A DNA stretch of 64,000 nucleotides from an uncultured Cohaesibacter sp. (GCF_963677725.1 NZ_OY782507.1:2356001-2420000), one strand, 5' to 3'; positions 18,613 to 28,277 are shown, counted from the first letter of the stretch. Notes: generated from the sequence alone by a model not told the origin. Numbers and translations are program-made.

Positions 18613-20046
18613 GTGAACAATCCTACAACGATTACTCCAATTCTTCTTTGTGGCGGATCTGGTACACGCCTCTGGCCTTTGTCTCGTAAAAGCTATCCGA
18701 AACAGTTTTTGCCATTGCTTGGCGAGAAGACCATGTTTCAGGAATCTGCGTTGCGCTTGGCAGGCGAGGCCTATGGTCAGCCAATCATTTTGACCAATTC
18801 CGATTTTCGTTTCATCGTCGCTGAACAATTGCTTGAAATTGGTGTTGATCCATCTGCCATTCTCATCGAGCCGGAGAGCCGCAATACGGCACCTGCCATT
18901 TTGGCCGCGGCTTTGTGGCTGGAGAAGGGCAATCCGGATGCCATGATGCTGGTCGCACCGTCCGACCATGTGGTGCCTGACGCTGTCGCTTTCCGTCAAG
19001 CTGTCGAGGTGGGTGTAGAGGCCGCAAAGGCCGGCAAGCTGGTGACATTCGGCATCACGCCAACCTATCCCGAAACCGGCTATGGTTATCTTGAGCTCAA
19101 CGAAGCGGTTGGTACAGATAATCAGGCGTTCGCGCTGAAAAGCTTCGTCGAAAAACCGGATCAACCAAAAGCGGAAGCAATGATCGCTTCGGGGAACTAT
19201 CTCTGGAATGCGGGCATCTTTCTCTTTTCCGTCACAACCATTATCTCGGCATTTGAAAAATCCTGTCCTCAGTTGCTCGATCCAGTACGCCGCGCGGTGG
19301 ATGAAGGCCAGCCGGATCTGGGCTTCTTGCGCCTTGATCCGCAAGCATTTGGTGACGCGGAAGACATCTCCATCGACTATGCCGTTATGGAAAAAGCGGA
19401 CAACCTTTCCGTGGTTCCATTCTCTGCCGGATGGTCTGATCTGGGCGGTTGGGATGCCGTCTGGCGTGAAAGTGAAAAAGACGAGGCCAATGTGGCTCTG
19501 TCCGGTCCAGCAACCTCAATCGATTGCAGCAATTCCCTTTTGAGAGCGGAAGACAAGGGACAGGAAATTGTCGGTATTGGGCTTGAAAATGTCATTGCGA
19601 TTGCCATGTCCGATGCGGTGCTTGTCGCTGACATGAGCCGTGCGCAAGACATCCGCAAGGCCGTTGCCACTTTGAAAGCAAAGAATGTGCGTCAGGCACA
19701 GACCTTCCCGGTGGATCACCGCCCTTGGGGCTGGTTCGAAACGCTGGTGCTCGATGATCGGTTCCAGGTGAAGCGGATCGTTGTGAAGCCGGGTGGTTCC
19801 TTGAGCTTGCAAAGCCATTTCCACCGCTCCGAGCACTGGATCGTTGTCGCAGGCACTGCCAAGGTCACCATTGGGGAAGATGTAAAGCTGGTCACCGAGA
19901 ACCAGTCCGTTTACATCCCGCTTGGTGAAATCCACCGCATGGAAAATCCGGGCAAGGTTCCAATGGTTCTGATCGAGGTCCAAACGGGGACTTATCTGAG
20001 TGAAGACGACATTGTCCGCTATGAGGACATCTATTCGCGCAGCTGA
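18613..20046 (+). CDS. manC: mannose-1-phosphate guanylyltransferase / mannose-6-phosphate isomerase
   Basis: A 477-residue bifunctional type II PMI-GMP enzyme. The GTP-binding signature LLCGGSGTRLWPLSRKSYPK is at residues 10-29, FVEKPD near 177-182 is the guanylyltransferase active-site block, and the C-terminal cupin isomerase domain has PWGWFETL, KPGGSLSLQSHFHRSEHW with metal-binding His residues, and a final IHRMENPG. It makes GDP-mannose, feeding gmd and fcl just upstream. Start is GTG with only a weak ribosome-binding site. It is separated from fcl by a terminator and about 500 bases, so it is probably its own transcription unit. Confidence 0.95.
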   Translation: MNNPTTITPILLCGGSGTRLWPLSRKSYPKQFLPLLGEKTMFQESALRLAGEAYGQPIILTNSDFRFIVAEQLLEIGVDPSAILIEPESRNTAPAILAAALWLEKGNPDAMMLVAPSDHVVPDAVAFRQAVEVGVEAAKAGKLVTFGITPTYPETGYGYLELNEAVGTDNQAFALKSFVEKPDQPKAEAMIASGNYLWNAGIFLFSVTTIISAFEKSCPQLLDPVRRAVDEGQPDLGFLRLDPQAFGDAEDISIDYAVMEKADNLSVVPFSAGWSDLGGWDAVWRESEKDEANVALSGPATSIDCSNSLLRAEDKGQEIVGIGLENVIAIAMSDAVLVADMSRAQDIRKAVATLKAKNVRQAQTFPVDHRPWGWFETLVLDDRFQVKRIVVKPGGSLSLQSHFHRSEHWIVVAGTAKVTIGEDVKLVTENQSVYIPLGEIHRMENPGKVPMVLIEVQTGTYLSEDDIVRYEDIYSRS

Positions 20047-20203
20047 TCCTGCCTGGCCAAAGGGGCAGAAAGTAGACGAAAGCTTATCATTCACGGCGAG
20101 AGCCCAACGGCCAAGTCACGCGGTTATTGAGGGCGTTCATCTGCGATGCGCAGGGAGGATGAAGTGGGACCGTATGCAAGATCAATCTGGGAAGCGATGT
20201 ATA

Positions 20204-21142
20204 TTAAGCACGTGGCGCATAGCCCAATCGATCCACCAAGATCTTATAGGACTCTGACGCCTTTATTTCTGATTTAAGATCGCCAATTTCTCTTGGAGGA
20301 TGTTTCTTGATCACATCTCCACCGCGACCGCTGTCACCAGAGAAATGGAACTGGAAGAAAATCGATTTGAATTCAGGAATAAAGGCCAGCTCCAGATGCT
20401 CACACATTTGAGCAGCAACGTCTTCCGGCTTCTCAATGAAATCTTCATATCGAATAATTTCAGTGTTTGGATATCCATCAAGGAATGCTAGATATCTGCA
20501 GCAATATTCGTTGAAGTCCGACGGTGTAAAATGTGAATTCCACCCTTTATTTCGCAACGAAAGGAAACTGTCGATTGGGTCTCGGACAGTTACCACAGAG
20601 CAAACCCGATATTTCTTCGCCACAATTTCTCTGAATGTCGGGCGGTTCGGTATGCTGTCACCGACATTATAATGACTGTGGCTATGATCCCGCAAAACCA
20701 ACACACGCCCGACTTGCTCCATTCGGCTTTTCAATGCTTCCAGCGCGACGAGAAACATTTCAATGCGCACACTGTTGTCGATCTCGAAATCACCTTGTGC
20801 AGCCAATGCGATCATGTCGGTCGGTGTAAAGGACGGGGCTTTCGGATTCTGGATCAATCGGCTGAGCGGATCAACCTCATTGAGCATGAGCACATTCGGC
20901 ATCGATGCAAGGCACTTGGTTATCAGCGTGCCTCCGGTGCAGGCAAGATGATGTACAGTGCGGATTGGTTCTTCAACCAAGACAGGCAAGTCGTCAATCA
21001 GCTCCATGCAAGCGTTCACCGCCTCAAGACGGGACATATGCCACTCATCTGCGGCTTGTTCGATCGCTTCCACATCCTTCAATAGCGTCTCGATGTCCTT
21101 TAATTCTGGAAGGGCTTTTTCGGTATCTGCTTTACTCATCAT
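20204..21142 (-). CDS. sulfotransferase-like P-loop protein
   Basis: About 312 residues. HHLACTGGTLITKCLASMPN is a P-loop-like 5'-phosphosulfate-binding segment, and VVTVRDPIDSFLSL is the R-x-P-x-x-S 3'-phosphate-binding motif of PAPS-dependent sulfotransferases; IIRYEDFIEKPEDV is the usual following strand. The N-terminal 60 residues are helical and charged. It is translationally coupled to the upstream coiled-coil gene: ATGATGAG at 21142 overlaps that gene's TAA at 21132-21134, with GAAGGG just before; a start at 21154 is also open. cysD-cysNC, which make PAPS, lie 2 kb away. It probably sulfates the polysaccharide, but the exact acceptor is unknown. Confidence 0.65.
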   Translation of the reverse strand: MMSKADTEKALPELKDIETLLKDVEAIEQAADEWHMSRLEAVNACMELIDDLPVLVEEPIRTVHHLACTGGTLITKCLASMPNVLMLNEVDPLSRLIQNPKAPSFTPTDMIALAAQGDFEIDNSVRIEMFLVALEALKSRMEQVGRVLVLRDHSHSHYNVGDSIPNRPTFREIVAKKYRVCSVVTVRDPIDSFLSLRNKGWNSHFTPSDFNEYCCRYLAFLDGYPNTEIIRYEDFIEKPEDVAAQMCEHLELAFIPEFKSIFFQFHFSGDSGRGGDVIKKHPPREIGDLKSEIKASESYKILVDRLGYAPRA

Positions 21143-22667
21143 CTGACCCTTCATCTGACTGAGTTGCCTCGATCAAGTCTGTTGCCAGAAGCATTGACTT
21201 GATTTTACCAACGGCAAGTTGCTGCTGGGATATCAACTGGTGCAGATTAGCATATTTGACTCTAAGGGCCTTGTTGTCGGTATTTTTAAGCAGCAACTTG
21301 GCATTCAGATCCTTGACTTCTTCACGCAGGTTATTCGCGTCTTTCTCTAATTCTCCAAGACGAGTAATCTGGGCGTGGGCTTGTTCGAGATCCTTTGTTT
21401 TTGCACCCAGATCTTCTTTCAAGCCCTCAATTTCTTTCTCTAATTCTCCGAGACGGGTAATCTGGGCGCGGGCTTGTTCGAGATCCTTTGTTTTTGCACT
21501 CAGATCTTCTTTCAAGCTCTCGATTTCTTTTTCTGATTCTCCGAGACGAGTAATCTGAGCGTGGGCTTGTTCGAGATCCTTTGTTTTTGCACTCAGATCT
21601 TCTTTCAAGCCCTCAATTTCTTTCTCTAATTCTCCGAGACGGGTAATCTGGGCGTGGGCTTGTTCGAGATCCTTTGTTTTTGCACCCAAAACTACTTTCA
21701 AGCCCTCAATTTCTTCGCGCAAACCGGCCATTTCGCTCACCTGTGCCGAAAGGCGTGCCACTTCCGCTTTTGATTGGTCGAGCTCTGACTCCTTGGCTTG
21801 AAGCTTGACGTCAAACTCTTCCTTCGCCTTGTCCGCTTCGCCCTTCTGTTCCAATAGACGCTTATTGTCTACTTCAAGGCTGGTCAGCTTGGCCGTCAAT
21901 TCTTCACTTTTCTGAGCAAAAGACTGTTTGTCATTCTCGAGATTGCGAATGGTGTTTTCAGCATTGCTTTTGTGCGAAATGTAGTTTTCGTGCAAATTCC
22001 TATGGGCGCGGCACCAGTTTTTCACATAGATCATATAGGCAAGATGTGGATGCGTTTCATCAAACTGAGCGACTGCATCAAAGCCCCGTTTCGTCAGGAA
22101 TGCATCAAGCGCAGAACGGCCGAGATCAGGTGCCGCCGGGTGATCCACCATGATGCGACTCACAACAACACTCAACCTGGAAAGAATGTGACTTGCGCCG
22201 CGCAATGCAGTCAGGCTGTCCAGTCGGGATACAACCAGCCAATTGGTTCGATTGCGCTGGTCTTCACCCCAAATGGTCGGCAAGCAATCATCAAGAGACA
22301 GGGCTTTAATTGTCTGTTTTTCAATCAATGTCAGATTGGGCCAGACTTGCGACAGCTTGCTGGGATTGATTAACCCGCTTTCGGCGCGATTGCTCACACA
22401 AAAAAAGTCATAAGGCTTGCTTTCGGCGGCAAGCAGGGTTGGGTTGGCAGTCCAACCGTCTTCATTTTCGATAGTTTTTTCAAGACGGGAAAAACCGTTT
22501 TGCTCGGCATCGAAGAAAAGCACTTGAGAAATTGACCAGGATTTATACAAGTCAATGTCGCTAATTTTGCTCGGGCCGATATGGATAAGACCTGTAACAG
22601 GGAAAAGCCTCGTTACCGCATCCAGAAAGCGTTTTTTGTCCAAACTATTAGGTCCTTTTCCTGTCAT
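21132..22667 (-). CDS. FkbM-like domain protein with long tandem-repeat coiled coil
   Basis: The ATG at 22667 gives 511 residues; an earlier TTG at 22712 is also open. The first 215 residues resemble an FkbM-family methyltransferase: GLIHIGPSKISDIDLY, VLFFDAEQNGFSRL, and a TIKALSLDDCLP block equivalent to the family's V-x-x-x-T-L-D-D. The SAM loop is poor, so it may be a non-catalytic relative. The remaining 290 residues are a continuous coiled coil. It includes four near-identical 31-residue repeats (EIEGLKEDLSAKTKDLEQAH, then AQITRLGELEK). The acidic tail SDEGSDDE overlaps the start of the sulfotransferase-like gene. A scaffold or chain-length role beside the sulfotransferase is inference. 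Confidence 0.65.
   Translation of the reverse strand: MTGKGPNSLDKKRFLDAVTRLFPVTGLIHIGPSKISDIDLYKSWSISQVLFFDAEQNGFSRLEKTIENEDGWTANPTLLAAESKPYDFFCVSNRAESGLINPSKLSQVWPNLTLIEKQTIKALSLDDCLPTIWGEDQRNRTNWLVVSRLDSLTALRGASHILSRLSVVVSRIMVDHPAAPDLGRSALDAFLTKRGFDAVAQFDETHPHLAYMIYVKNWCRAHRNLHENYISHKSNAENTIRNLENDKQSFAQKSEELTAKLTSLEVDNKRLLEQKGEADKAKEEFDVKLQAKESELDQSKAEVARLSAQVSEMAGLREEIEGLKVVLGAKTKDLEQAHAQITRLGELEKEIEGLKEDLSAKTKDLEQAHAQITRLGESEKEIESLKEDLSAKTKDLEQARAQITRLGELEKEIEGLKEDLGAKTKDLEQAHAQITRLGELEKDANNLREEVKDLNAKLLLKNTDNKALRVKYANLHQLISQQQLAVGKIKSMLLATDLIEATQSDEGSDDE
21342..21713 (-). repeat. four tandem 93-bp repeats coding a coiled coil
   Basis: Four in-frame copies of 93 bases (31 codons) run through 21342-21713. 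The three inner unit boundaries are nearly identical at DNA level; the outermost 5' unit differs at VVLGAK. Being in-frame and highly alike, the units could expand or contract by recombination without breaking the protein. Confidence 0.85.
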
Positions 22668-22792
22668 ACGTGTGGAAAGCCTATGACCGAATTGACTGTA
22701 TAGAAAGCGCAATTACGACTTATTATGTGGATTATTGAAGTACTGGACACTGATTTCAGTGAATCGCTGACAGCTCAGCGAAGATTGATCAT

Positions 22793-22993
22793 TTGCCCAC
22801 TTCAGGTTTGTGGCTTGATGATTTCCCGTTCTGGAATGCAGGATATGGTTCGTCGACAGCTATCTGCAATCGCTTTACCAGATGGCCGCGCAAACAGCTG
22901 TGGTATGAACTTGTCGAAGTGCTTGCAAGGTCCTGTGCACGAACCCAAAGCACGCCAAGTGATAGTATATATCAAGGAACGCCGCGCTGGTAA
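22793..22993 (+). pseudogene. IS5-family transposase remnant
   Basis: The frame contains NAGYGSSTAICNRFTRW, which matches the YGPxTTIYNRFNRW block near the N-terminus of IS5-family transposases. QSTPSDSIYQ follows at the place of the catalytic-Asp segment (STMIDSTYV). In the next frame VYIKERRAG continues the similarity (YVKAHRSAAG), so the remnant is frameshifted. No ends or target repeats can be seen. Confidence 0.5.
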
Positions 22994-23078
22994 CCCTCAT
23001 CGCATTCTGGATATGATTGAGTCTGACGCTTAAAACCTCTAAAGAGACATAGTAAGAAAATTGGTTGAGTCATTTATT

Positions 23079-23987
23079 ATGAAACTAGATCGCAGAAGCC
23101 ATCTTAAGCGATTGGAGCATGAAAGCATCCATATCATGCGCGAGGTGGCTGCTGAATTCAAAAAGCCGGTGATGCTCTATTCCATCGGCAAGGATAGTGC
23201 CGTGATGCTGCATCTGGCGCGCAAGGCCTTTTACCCGTCGCGCCTGCCTTTTCCGCTGCTTCATGTGGACACGACATGGAAATTCCGTGAAATGATCGCC
23301 TTCCGCGATCAGATGGTCCGTGACTATGACCTCGACCTTCTCGTCCATACCAACGAGGAAGGGCGCGCCAACAATATCAATCCGTTCGATCATGGCTCCT
23401 CGCTCTACACGCAAGTGATGAAAACAGACGCCTTGAAGGCGGCTTTGACCGAGCATCAATTTGATGCTGCCTTCGGTGGGGCTCGCCGTGACGAGGAGAA
23501 ATCCCGCGCCAAGGAACGCATCTTTTCCTTCCGGACTGAAAATCACGGCTGGGATCCAAAGAACCAGCGCCCTGAACTCTGGAACATCTTCAACACACGC
23601 ATCAAGCCGGGCGAGAGTATTCGCGTCTTCCCGCTTTCCAACTGGACCGAGCAGGATATCTGGCAATATATCATGCTGGAGAACATCCCCATCGTACCGC
23701 TCTATTTCGCCAAGAAGCGCCCGGTGGTCAAGCGGGACGGAACTTGGATCATGGTGGATGATGACCGGTTGCCGCTCCTGCCCGATGAAGTGCCGGAAAT
23801 GAGGATGGTACGGTTCCGCACCCTTGGCTGCTACCCTTTGACCGGTGCGGTGGAAAGCGGTGCCGATACGCTTGAAGCGATTTTCGAAGAAATGCTGATC
23901 GCCCGCACCTCCGAGCGCGAAGGGCGCATGATCGACCATGACGACACAGCCTCGATGGAGAAGAAGAAGCGGGAAGGGTATTTCTGA
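23079..23987 (+). CDS. cysD: sulfate adenylyltransferase subunit 2
   Basis: The 302-residue ATP-sulfurylase catalytic subunit forms APS from ATP and sulfate together with CysN. The PP-loop is [50 protein letters not shown] and [14 protein letters not shown] are invariant CysD blocks. ATG 23079 gives the conventional [20 protein letters not shown] start; a TTG six codons upstream is unlikely. The stop TGA overlaps the ATG of cysNC by one base (TGATG), so the two are coupled. No CysH or CysI follows, which points to PAPS for sulfation and not to assimilation alone. Confidence 0.96.
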   Translation: MKLDRRSHLKRLEHESIHIMREVAAEFKKPVMLYSIGKDSAVMLHLARKAFYPSRLPFPLLHVDTTWKFREMIAFRDQMVRDYDLDLLVHTNEEGRANNINPFDHGSSLYTQVMKTDALKAALTEHQFDAAFGGARRDEEKSRAKERIFSFRTENHGWDPKNQRPELWNIFNTRIKPGESIRVFPLSNWTEQDIWQYIMLENIPIVPLYFAKKRPVVKRDGTWIMVDDDRLPLLPDEVPEMRMVRFRTLGCYPLTGAVESGADTLEAIFEEMLIARTSEREGRMIDHDDTASMEKKKREGYF

Positions 23988-25897
23988 TGACAAATGCTCA
24001 CATGACGCCAAAGACGGTTGAAACCGCGACCCCCGTGCAAATCGACCAGAGCGCCCAGAAGGACAATCGCGATATCCTGCGCTTTTTGACCTGCGGCAGC
24101 GTGGATGATGGCAAGTCGACCCTGATTGGCCGTCTGCTTTATGATTCAAAGACCATCTTCGAGGACCAGATGCGATCGCTGGAAGCAGTGAGCAAGAAGC
24201 ATGGCACCACCGGGGATGATGTGGATCTGGCTTTGCTGCTCGACGGATTGCAGGCCGAACAGGAACAGGGCATCACCATTGACGTTGCCTACCGTTTCTT
24301 TGCAACCGACAAGCGCAAATTCATTGTCGCCGACACGCCGGGCCATGAGCAATATACCCGCAACATGGCAACCGGGGCCTCCAACTGTGATCTGGCGGTC
24401 ATCCTGATCGACGCCCGAAAAGGCATTCTGACCCAGACCCGGCGCCACAGCTTCATCAATTCGCTGATCGGTGTGCGGCATGTGGTGCTGGCGGTCAACA
24501 AGATGGACCTGATGGATTTTAGCCAGGAGGTCTTCGACACAATCGTTGACGACTACAACGCCTTTGCTCAGAGCTTCGAGTTCGAAACCATCGCCGCAGT
24601 GCCGATTTCTGCCCGCTATGGTGATAATATGGTAGCCAAAAGCGAGCGCACGCCATGGTATGAAGGCCCAACCCTGTTGGGTTATCTCGAAGAGATCGAT
24701 ACCGAAAGCGCCGACCGCTCTTTGCCATTCCGCTTTCCTGTTCAGTGGGTCAACCGCCCGAACCTCAATTTCCGTGGTTTTTCCGGCACGATTGCCTCTG
24801 GCTCTGTCAAGGTGGGCGACGAGGTCGTGGTGGCCAAGTCTGGCAAGACCTCGCGTATCAAATCCATCATAACTATGGATGGTGATCTAACGGAAGCTGA
24901 AGCTGGCGAAGCGATAACCATCACGCTCGAGGATGAAATCGACATCTCCCGTGGTGATCTTTTGTCATTAACCCAGGATCGTCCGCAGGTGACCGACCAG
25001 ATTGCGGCTCACGTCATCTGGATGGACAATAGTCACATGATGGTGGGGCGTCCCTATATCATCAAGATGGGTAGCCAGCAGGTGCAGGCAACGATTACCG
25101 GCCTCAAGCACAAGATCAACATCAACAACATCAGCCAGAGGGATGCGGGCAAGACGCTGGAACTCAACGAGATCGGCTTCTGCAACCTGTCCTTTGCCGA
25201 GCCGCTGGCTATGGACGCCTATGAAGAGAACCGCCAGACCGGCTCCTTCATCCTGATCGACCGTTTCTCCAACCAGACTGTCGCCGCAGGGCTGGTTGAA
25301 TTCGGGCTGCGCCGCGCGGAGAATATCCATTGGCAGGCCGTTGACATCGACAAGAAGGCTCGGGCCCAGCAAAAAGCCCAGACTCCAAAGGTGCTTTGGT
25401 TCACCGGGCTATCAGGCTCTGGCAAATCAACGATTGCCAACCTTGTCGAGAAGAAGCTGTATAAGGCGGGTCACCACACCTATCTGCTTGACGGTGACAA
25501 TGTCCGCCATGGCCTTAACCGGGATCTGGGTTTCACCGATGTTGACCGCGTGGAGAATATTCGCCGCGTTGGTGAAGTTTCCAGGCTGATGGTGGATGCC
25601 GGCCTCATTGTGCTGACCGCCTTTATCTCTCCTTACGCGTCAGAACGCCGGATGGTGCGCGAGATGCTCGGTGAGGGAGAATTTTTCGAGGTCTATGTGG
25701 ATACACCACTGGATGTCTGTGAAGCCCGCGACATCAAGGGCCTCTATGCCAAGGCACGCGAGGGCAAGATCAAGAATTTCACCGGTATCGACGCGCCGTA
25801 TGAAGCCCCTGTTCAGCCTGAGATCCACGTCAACACTGCGCAAATGTCCGCAGAAGAAGCGGCTGAACTGATCTTGGCGGCACTGCAGAAGGGATAA
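23987..25897 (+). CDS. cysNC: bifunctional sulfate adenylyltransferase subunit 1 / APS kinase
   Basis: A 636-residue CysN-CysC fusion of the NodQ type. The GTPase part has [15 protein letters not shown] near residues 37-51, [17 protein letters not shown] and NKMDLMDF. Beta-barrel domains follow to about 440. The APS-kinase part begins near 465 with [20 protein letters not shown], and has [16 protein letters not shown] and [11 protein letters not shown]. It makes APS and phosphorylates it to PAPS. Together with CysD it is a self-contained PAPS module, and the adjacent sulfotransferase-like gene is its likely user. Confidence 0.96.
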   Translation: MTNAHMTPKTVETATPVQIDQSAQKDNRDILRFLTCGSVDDGKSTLIGRLLYDSKTIFEDQMRSLEAVSKKHGTTGDDVDLALLLDGLQAEQEQGITIDVAYRFFATDKRKFIVADTPGHEQYTRNMATGASNCDLAVILIDARKGILTQTRRHSFINSLIGVRHVVLAVNKMDLMDFSQEVFDTIVDDYNAFAQSFEFETIAAVPISARYGDNMVAKSERTPWYEGPTLLGYLEEIDTESADRSLPFRFPVQWVNRPNLNFRGFSGTIASGSVKVGDEVVVAKSGKTSRIKSIITMDGDLTEAEAGEAITITLEDEIDISRGDLLSLTQDRPQVTDQIAAHVIWMDNSHMMVGRPYIIKMGSQQVQATITGLKHKININNISQRDAGKTLELNEIGFCNLSFAEPLAMDAYEENRQTGSFILIDRFSNQTVAAGLVEFGLRRAENIHWQAVDIDKKARAQQKAQTPKVLWFTGLSGSGKSTIANLVEKKLYKAGHHTYLLDGDNVRHGLNRDLGFTDVDRVENIRRVGEVSRLMVDAGLIVLTAFISPYASERRMVREMLGEGEFFEVYVDTPLDVCEARDIKGLYAKAREGKIKNFTGIDAPYEAPVQPEIHVNTAQMSAEEAAELILAALQKG

Positions 25898-26073
25898 AGC
25901 AGGACGGGCCTTCTGAAAGGCATGATCTTCATGTTTCTTAAGAAGATTGCACCGGATGTTTCAGTCGTTGCCAGAGGCAATATCCTGACGCGGATGACAA
26001 GTTTGCCGTACCGTGCTTCAACATGTGGGAAGTCATACGAACGGTTTGGATTACGAGTTCCGAGCCACCCTTG

Positions 26074-26985
26074 CTATTCTTGCGCTAAAAATGCGTTCAC
26101 AGCATCCTTCGTGGGCATAGGGGCAACGGCGCCATAGCCTTGCGTCGACAGGGCCGCTGCAGCATTGGCGTAACGCGCGGCTTCGAACGGATCATCACCG
26201 GCCGCAATCCGTCTAAGGAAGGCCCCATCAAAGGTATCGCCCGCAGCAGTCGCATCAACGGCTTCCACCCGGCGCCCCTTGATGCGGCGTCTTTCATCCG
26301 CCGTGGCAACCAAAGTGCCTTCAGCCCCCAAGGTCAGCGCGACAATGCTGGCCCCCAGTTCGAGATAGAAATCGACAATGGCGTCGGGATCGTCCAATCC
26401 GGTCAATTGCCGGGCATCATCAAGCCCCGGCAAAGCGATGTCGCACTTGCTCATGCCCGCATGAATGATGGCGCGCGCACGCTCGATAGGCCAGAGCTTG
26501 AGCCGCAGGTTGGTATCGAAGGACACTTTGCCCCCTGCCTCCCTGACAATGTCGATGGCCGCAAAAACCGCATCGGCTGATGTGTCCGAGATCGCCTGAG
26601 AAATGCCGGACACATGGAGGATCTTGCAGGAAGCCAAGGCTTTGACAGGCAGATCCGCGGGCGTCACCTTGCTGCTGGCAGAACCGGCACGATAATAGCG
26701 GAATTGATGGCCATCCGTGCCGTGGGTGACAAAGTAGATGCCCGTATGGGCGTCCATCACCTGCTTCACAGCCGTGGTGTCGACCCTTTCCCGCGCCCAT
26801 AGCGCCATGAAGCTGTCACCAAAGGCATCCGCCCCGATATGGGTGAAATAGCCAACTGAGGCGCCTTGCCGCGCAGCAGCAATTGCACAATTGGAGGTAT
26901 CTCCACCATGTCCGGGCAAATAATTACCGTCTGGTTGCTGGTTGAATTCAAGCAGAGGCTCTCCAAAACAAAGGATATCCGGCAT
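26074..26985 (-). CDS. kdgK: 2-keto-3-deoxygluconate kinase (PfkB family)
   Basis: A 303-residue PfkB-type sugar kinase. CFGEPLLEFNQQPDG opens the fold, GGDTSNCAIAAARQG is signature 1, and VDATAAGDTFDGAFLRR is signature 2 with the catalytic Asp (DTxGAGD form, here ATAAGD). FRYYRAGSAS and DTNLRLKLWP are typical of KDG kinases. It would phosphorylate 2-keto-3-deoxygluconate to KDPG, the substrate of the aldolase encoded at 28278-28918. It is the last gene of the leftward sugar-acid cluster, about 190 bases beyond a broken SMP-30-type gene. Confidence 0.85.
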   Translation of the reverse strand: MPDILCFGEPLLEFNQQPDGNYLPGHGGDTSNCAIAAARQGASVGYFTHIGADAFGDSFMALWARERVDTTAVKQVMDAHTGIYFVTHGTDGHQFRYYRAGSASSKVTPADLPVKALASCKILHVSGISQAISDTSADAVFAAIDIVREAGGKVSFDTNLRLKLWPIERARAIIHAGMSKCDIALPGLDDARQLTGLDDPDAIVDFYLELGASIVALTLGAEGTLVATADERRRIKGRRVEAVDATAAGDTFDGAFLRRIAAGDDPFEAARYANAAAALSTQGYGAVAPMPTKDAVNAFLAQE

Positions 26986-27178
26986 TGCGGGCTCTCACAA
27001 ATTTTTTTCATGGCAGTTGCGGCAAAAGCCGAAGACCATCGCAGCAACCTGAGAAAGGTGCCCCACTTGTGCCTTGCGCCCATGTGAGGCTCCCGGTTCA
27101 ATCACTCGGCGGTGGCTCTTTTGCCAACACCGGGGATCTTGCAGATCCGGAAGTTCGGACTGTCCGGATCCTTTAGGT

Positions 27179-27438
27179 TCATGTCGCATCCAGCTTCGTG
27201 ATGCAGTCCAGCGACAGGGCGGTCACATAAATGTTGCCCTGACTGTCGAATTTTGCGTCCTGAATGAGCGCCTTTCCGTAGATATTGCTCTTTTCCAAAG
27301 CGTTACGGGTTGCCGCATCCTTGACCGCGCCTGGCAAGCTGTTCCATTCTGCGACCACTTCCAGTCCGTCCTTCGCGGCGGCGGGAGAAGACAACGCAAC
27401 GGTTAAGGATCAGCGAGTAGCACTTTCTTCCGCATCAT
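27179..27438 (-). pseudogene. SMP-30/gluconolactonase-like gene stub
   Basis: A start MMRKKVLL at 27438/27435 follows GGGAGGAG, but the frame ends in a stop after 11 codons. A shifted frame continues the signal peptide (SLTVALSSPAAAKDG) and the mature start EVVAEWNSLPGAV, then ALIQDAKFDSQGNIYVTAL, the first beta-propeller blade typical of SMP-30/LRE proteins. It ends at 27179 after about 80 residues, whereas the family needs about 300. Thus it has a frameshift near 27400 and has lost its 3' part. It was probably a secreted sugar-lactone hydrolase of the same pathway. Confidence 0.5.
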
Positions 27439-27504
27439 CTCCTCCCTTACTGAGTGTTGGAGCGCTCGCGGGTTGTTGCAGCAACTTCGCGAGCGCAGCT
27501 TCGA

Positions 27505-28155
27505 TCAGATGCGGCCGTATTTGGCCAAACCTTCACGCAAAGAGCCGGATTCGATGATCAACTTGGCCTGCTCGGCTTCCCGGGTGTCGATTTCCTGTGC
27601 CATGGCAAGAATCTCTTCGGCATGGGCCCGTGGCACCGCAACGACACCATCCACGTCACCGACAATAATGTCGCCCGGATTGATGATCACATCTCCAATC
27701 GGCACTTCGACATTGGCAGCGAGGGTCTTGATGCGCCCGAGCGTGGTGCCGGGGCTGATCGTGCGGGAATAGACAGGGAAGTCGTAATCGCGTTTGATTT
27801 CCACCAGATCGCGTACGCCACCATCAAGGACCGCCGCTTCATGCTTGTTGGCGACAGCCCCCGCAGTCATCAGGCCGCCCCAAAGCGCGACTTCAGCATC
27901 CCCGGAGACAGAGATCACGATAACCGAACCGGCATCGGCTTCATCGATTGCGTCCAATGCATGCTGTGGCGGGACAAATTCCTGGGTTGGTCCTTCAAGT
28001 ATGGTCACGGCAGGACCACAGATTTTCTTCTCGTTGATCCGTGGCTTGATTGCGTTATCGAGAAAGCCGGGTTTGCCAGCTACCTTATCGACGGCATCGG
28101 CCACCGACGCCGTTGCAACCTCGCGGAAACCCGCTACAAGTTCTTCCAATGTCAT
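27505..28155 (-). CDS. RraA-like aldolase/demethylmenaquinone methyltransferase-fold protein
   Basis: A 216-residue protein of the RraA/HMG-aldolase family. SVADAVDK near residue 17, GPAVTILEG, the metal-site segment WGGLMTAGAVANK and the catalytic DGGVRD (111-116) are present, followed by VIINPGDIIVGDVDGVVAVP. Family members cleave 4-hydroxy-4-methyl-2-oxoglutarate-type or other 2-oxo-acids, or act on RNase E. In a cluster with KDG kinase and KDPG aldolase, a class II aldolase role on a sugar-derived 2-oxo-acid is more likely than RNase regulation. Confidence 0.8.
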   Translation of the reverse strand: MTLEELVAGFREVATASVADAVDKVAGKPGFLDNAIKPRINEKKICGPAVTILEGPTQEFVPPQHALDAIDEADAGSVIVISVSGDAEVALWGGLMTAGAVANKHEAAVLDGGVRDLVEIKRDYDFPVYSRTISPGTTLGRIKTLAANVEVPIGDVIINPGDIIVGDVDGVVAVPRAHAEEILAMAQEIDTREAEQAKLIIESGSLREGLAKYGRI

Positions 28156-28277
28156 GACTTTTCCCTTTCCAAGTAAATCCTCTTCAGTACGGCGTGCCGA
28201 TCTGGGAGAATATGCGTTGTTTCAGATAGTTACAGTTCACCCGTGGAGCTCGCCTTGCAGACAAGTTCCGGACCTTG

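Noticed and set aside
21342-21713. Regular 93-bp repeat array, considered as CRISPR-like or satellite DNA
   Set aside because: The units are contiguous without spacers, keep one reading frame, and encode heptad-like coiled coil inside a gene.
22725-23033. Plus-strand frame of 102 codons before cysD taken as a gene
   Set aside because: Its middle corresponds out of frame to an IS5 transposase block, so it is part of a remnant.
23085-24149. Minus-strand frame of 354 codons opposite cysD
   Set aside because: cysD motifs are unmistakable on the plus strand; the opposing frame is low-complexity His/Arg-rich noise.
25908-25921. Possible terminator hairpin after cysNC (GCCTT...AAGGC)
   Set aside because: The stem is only five bases and there is no T-run.
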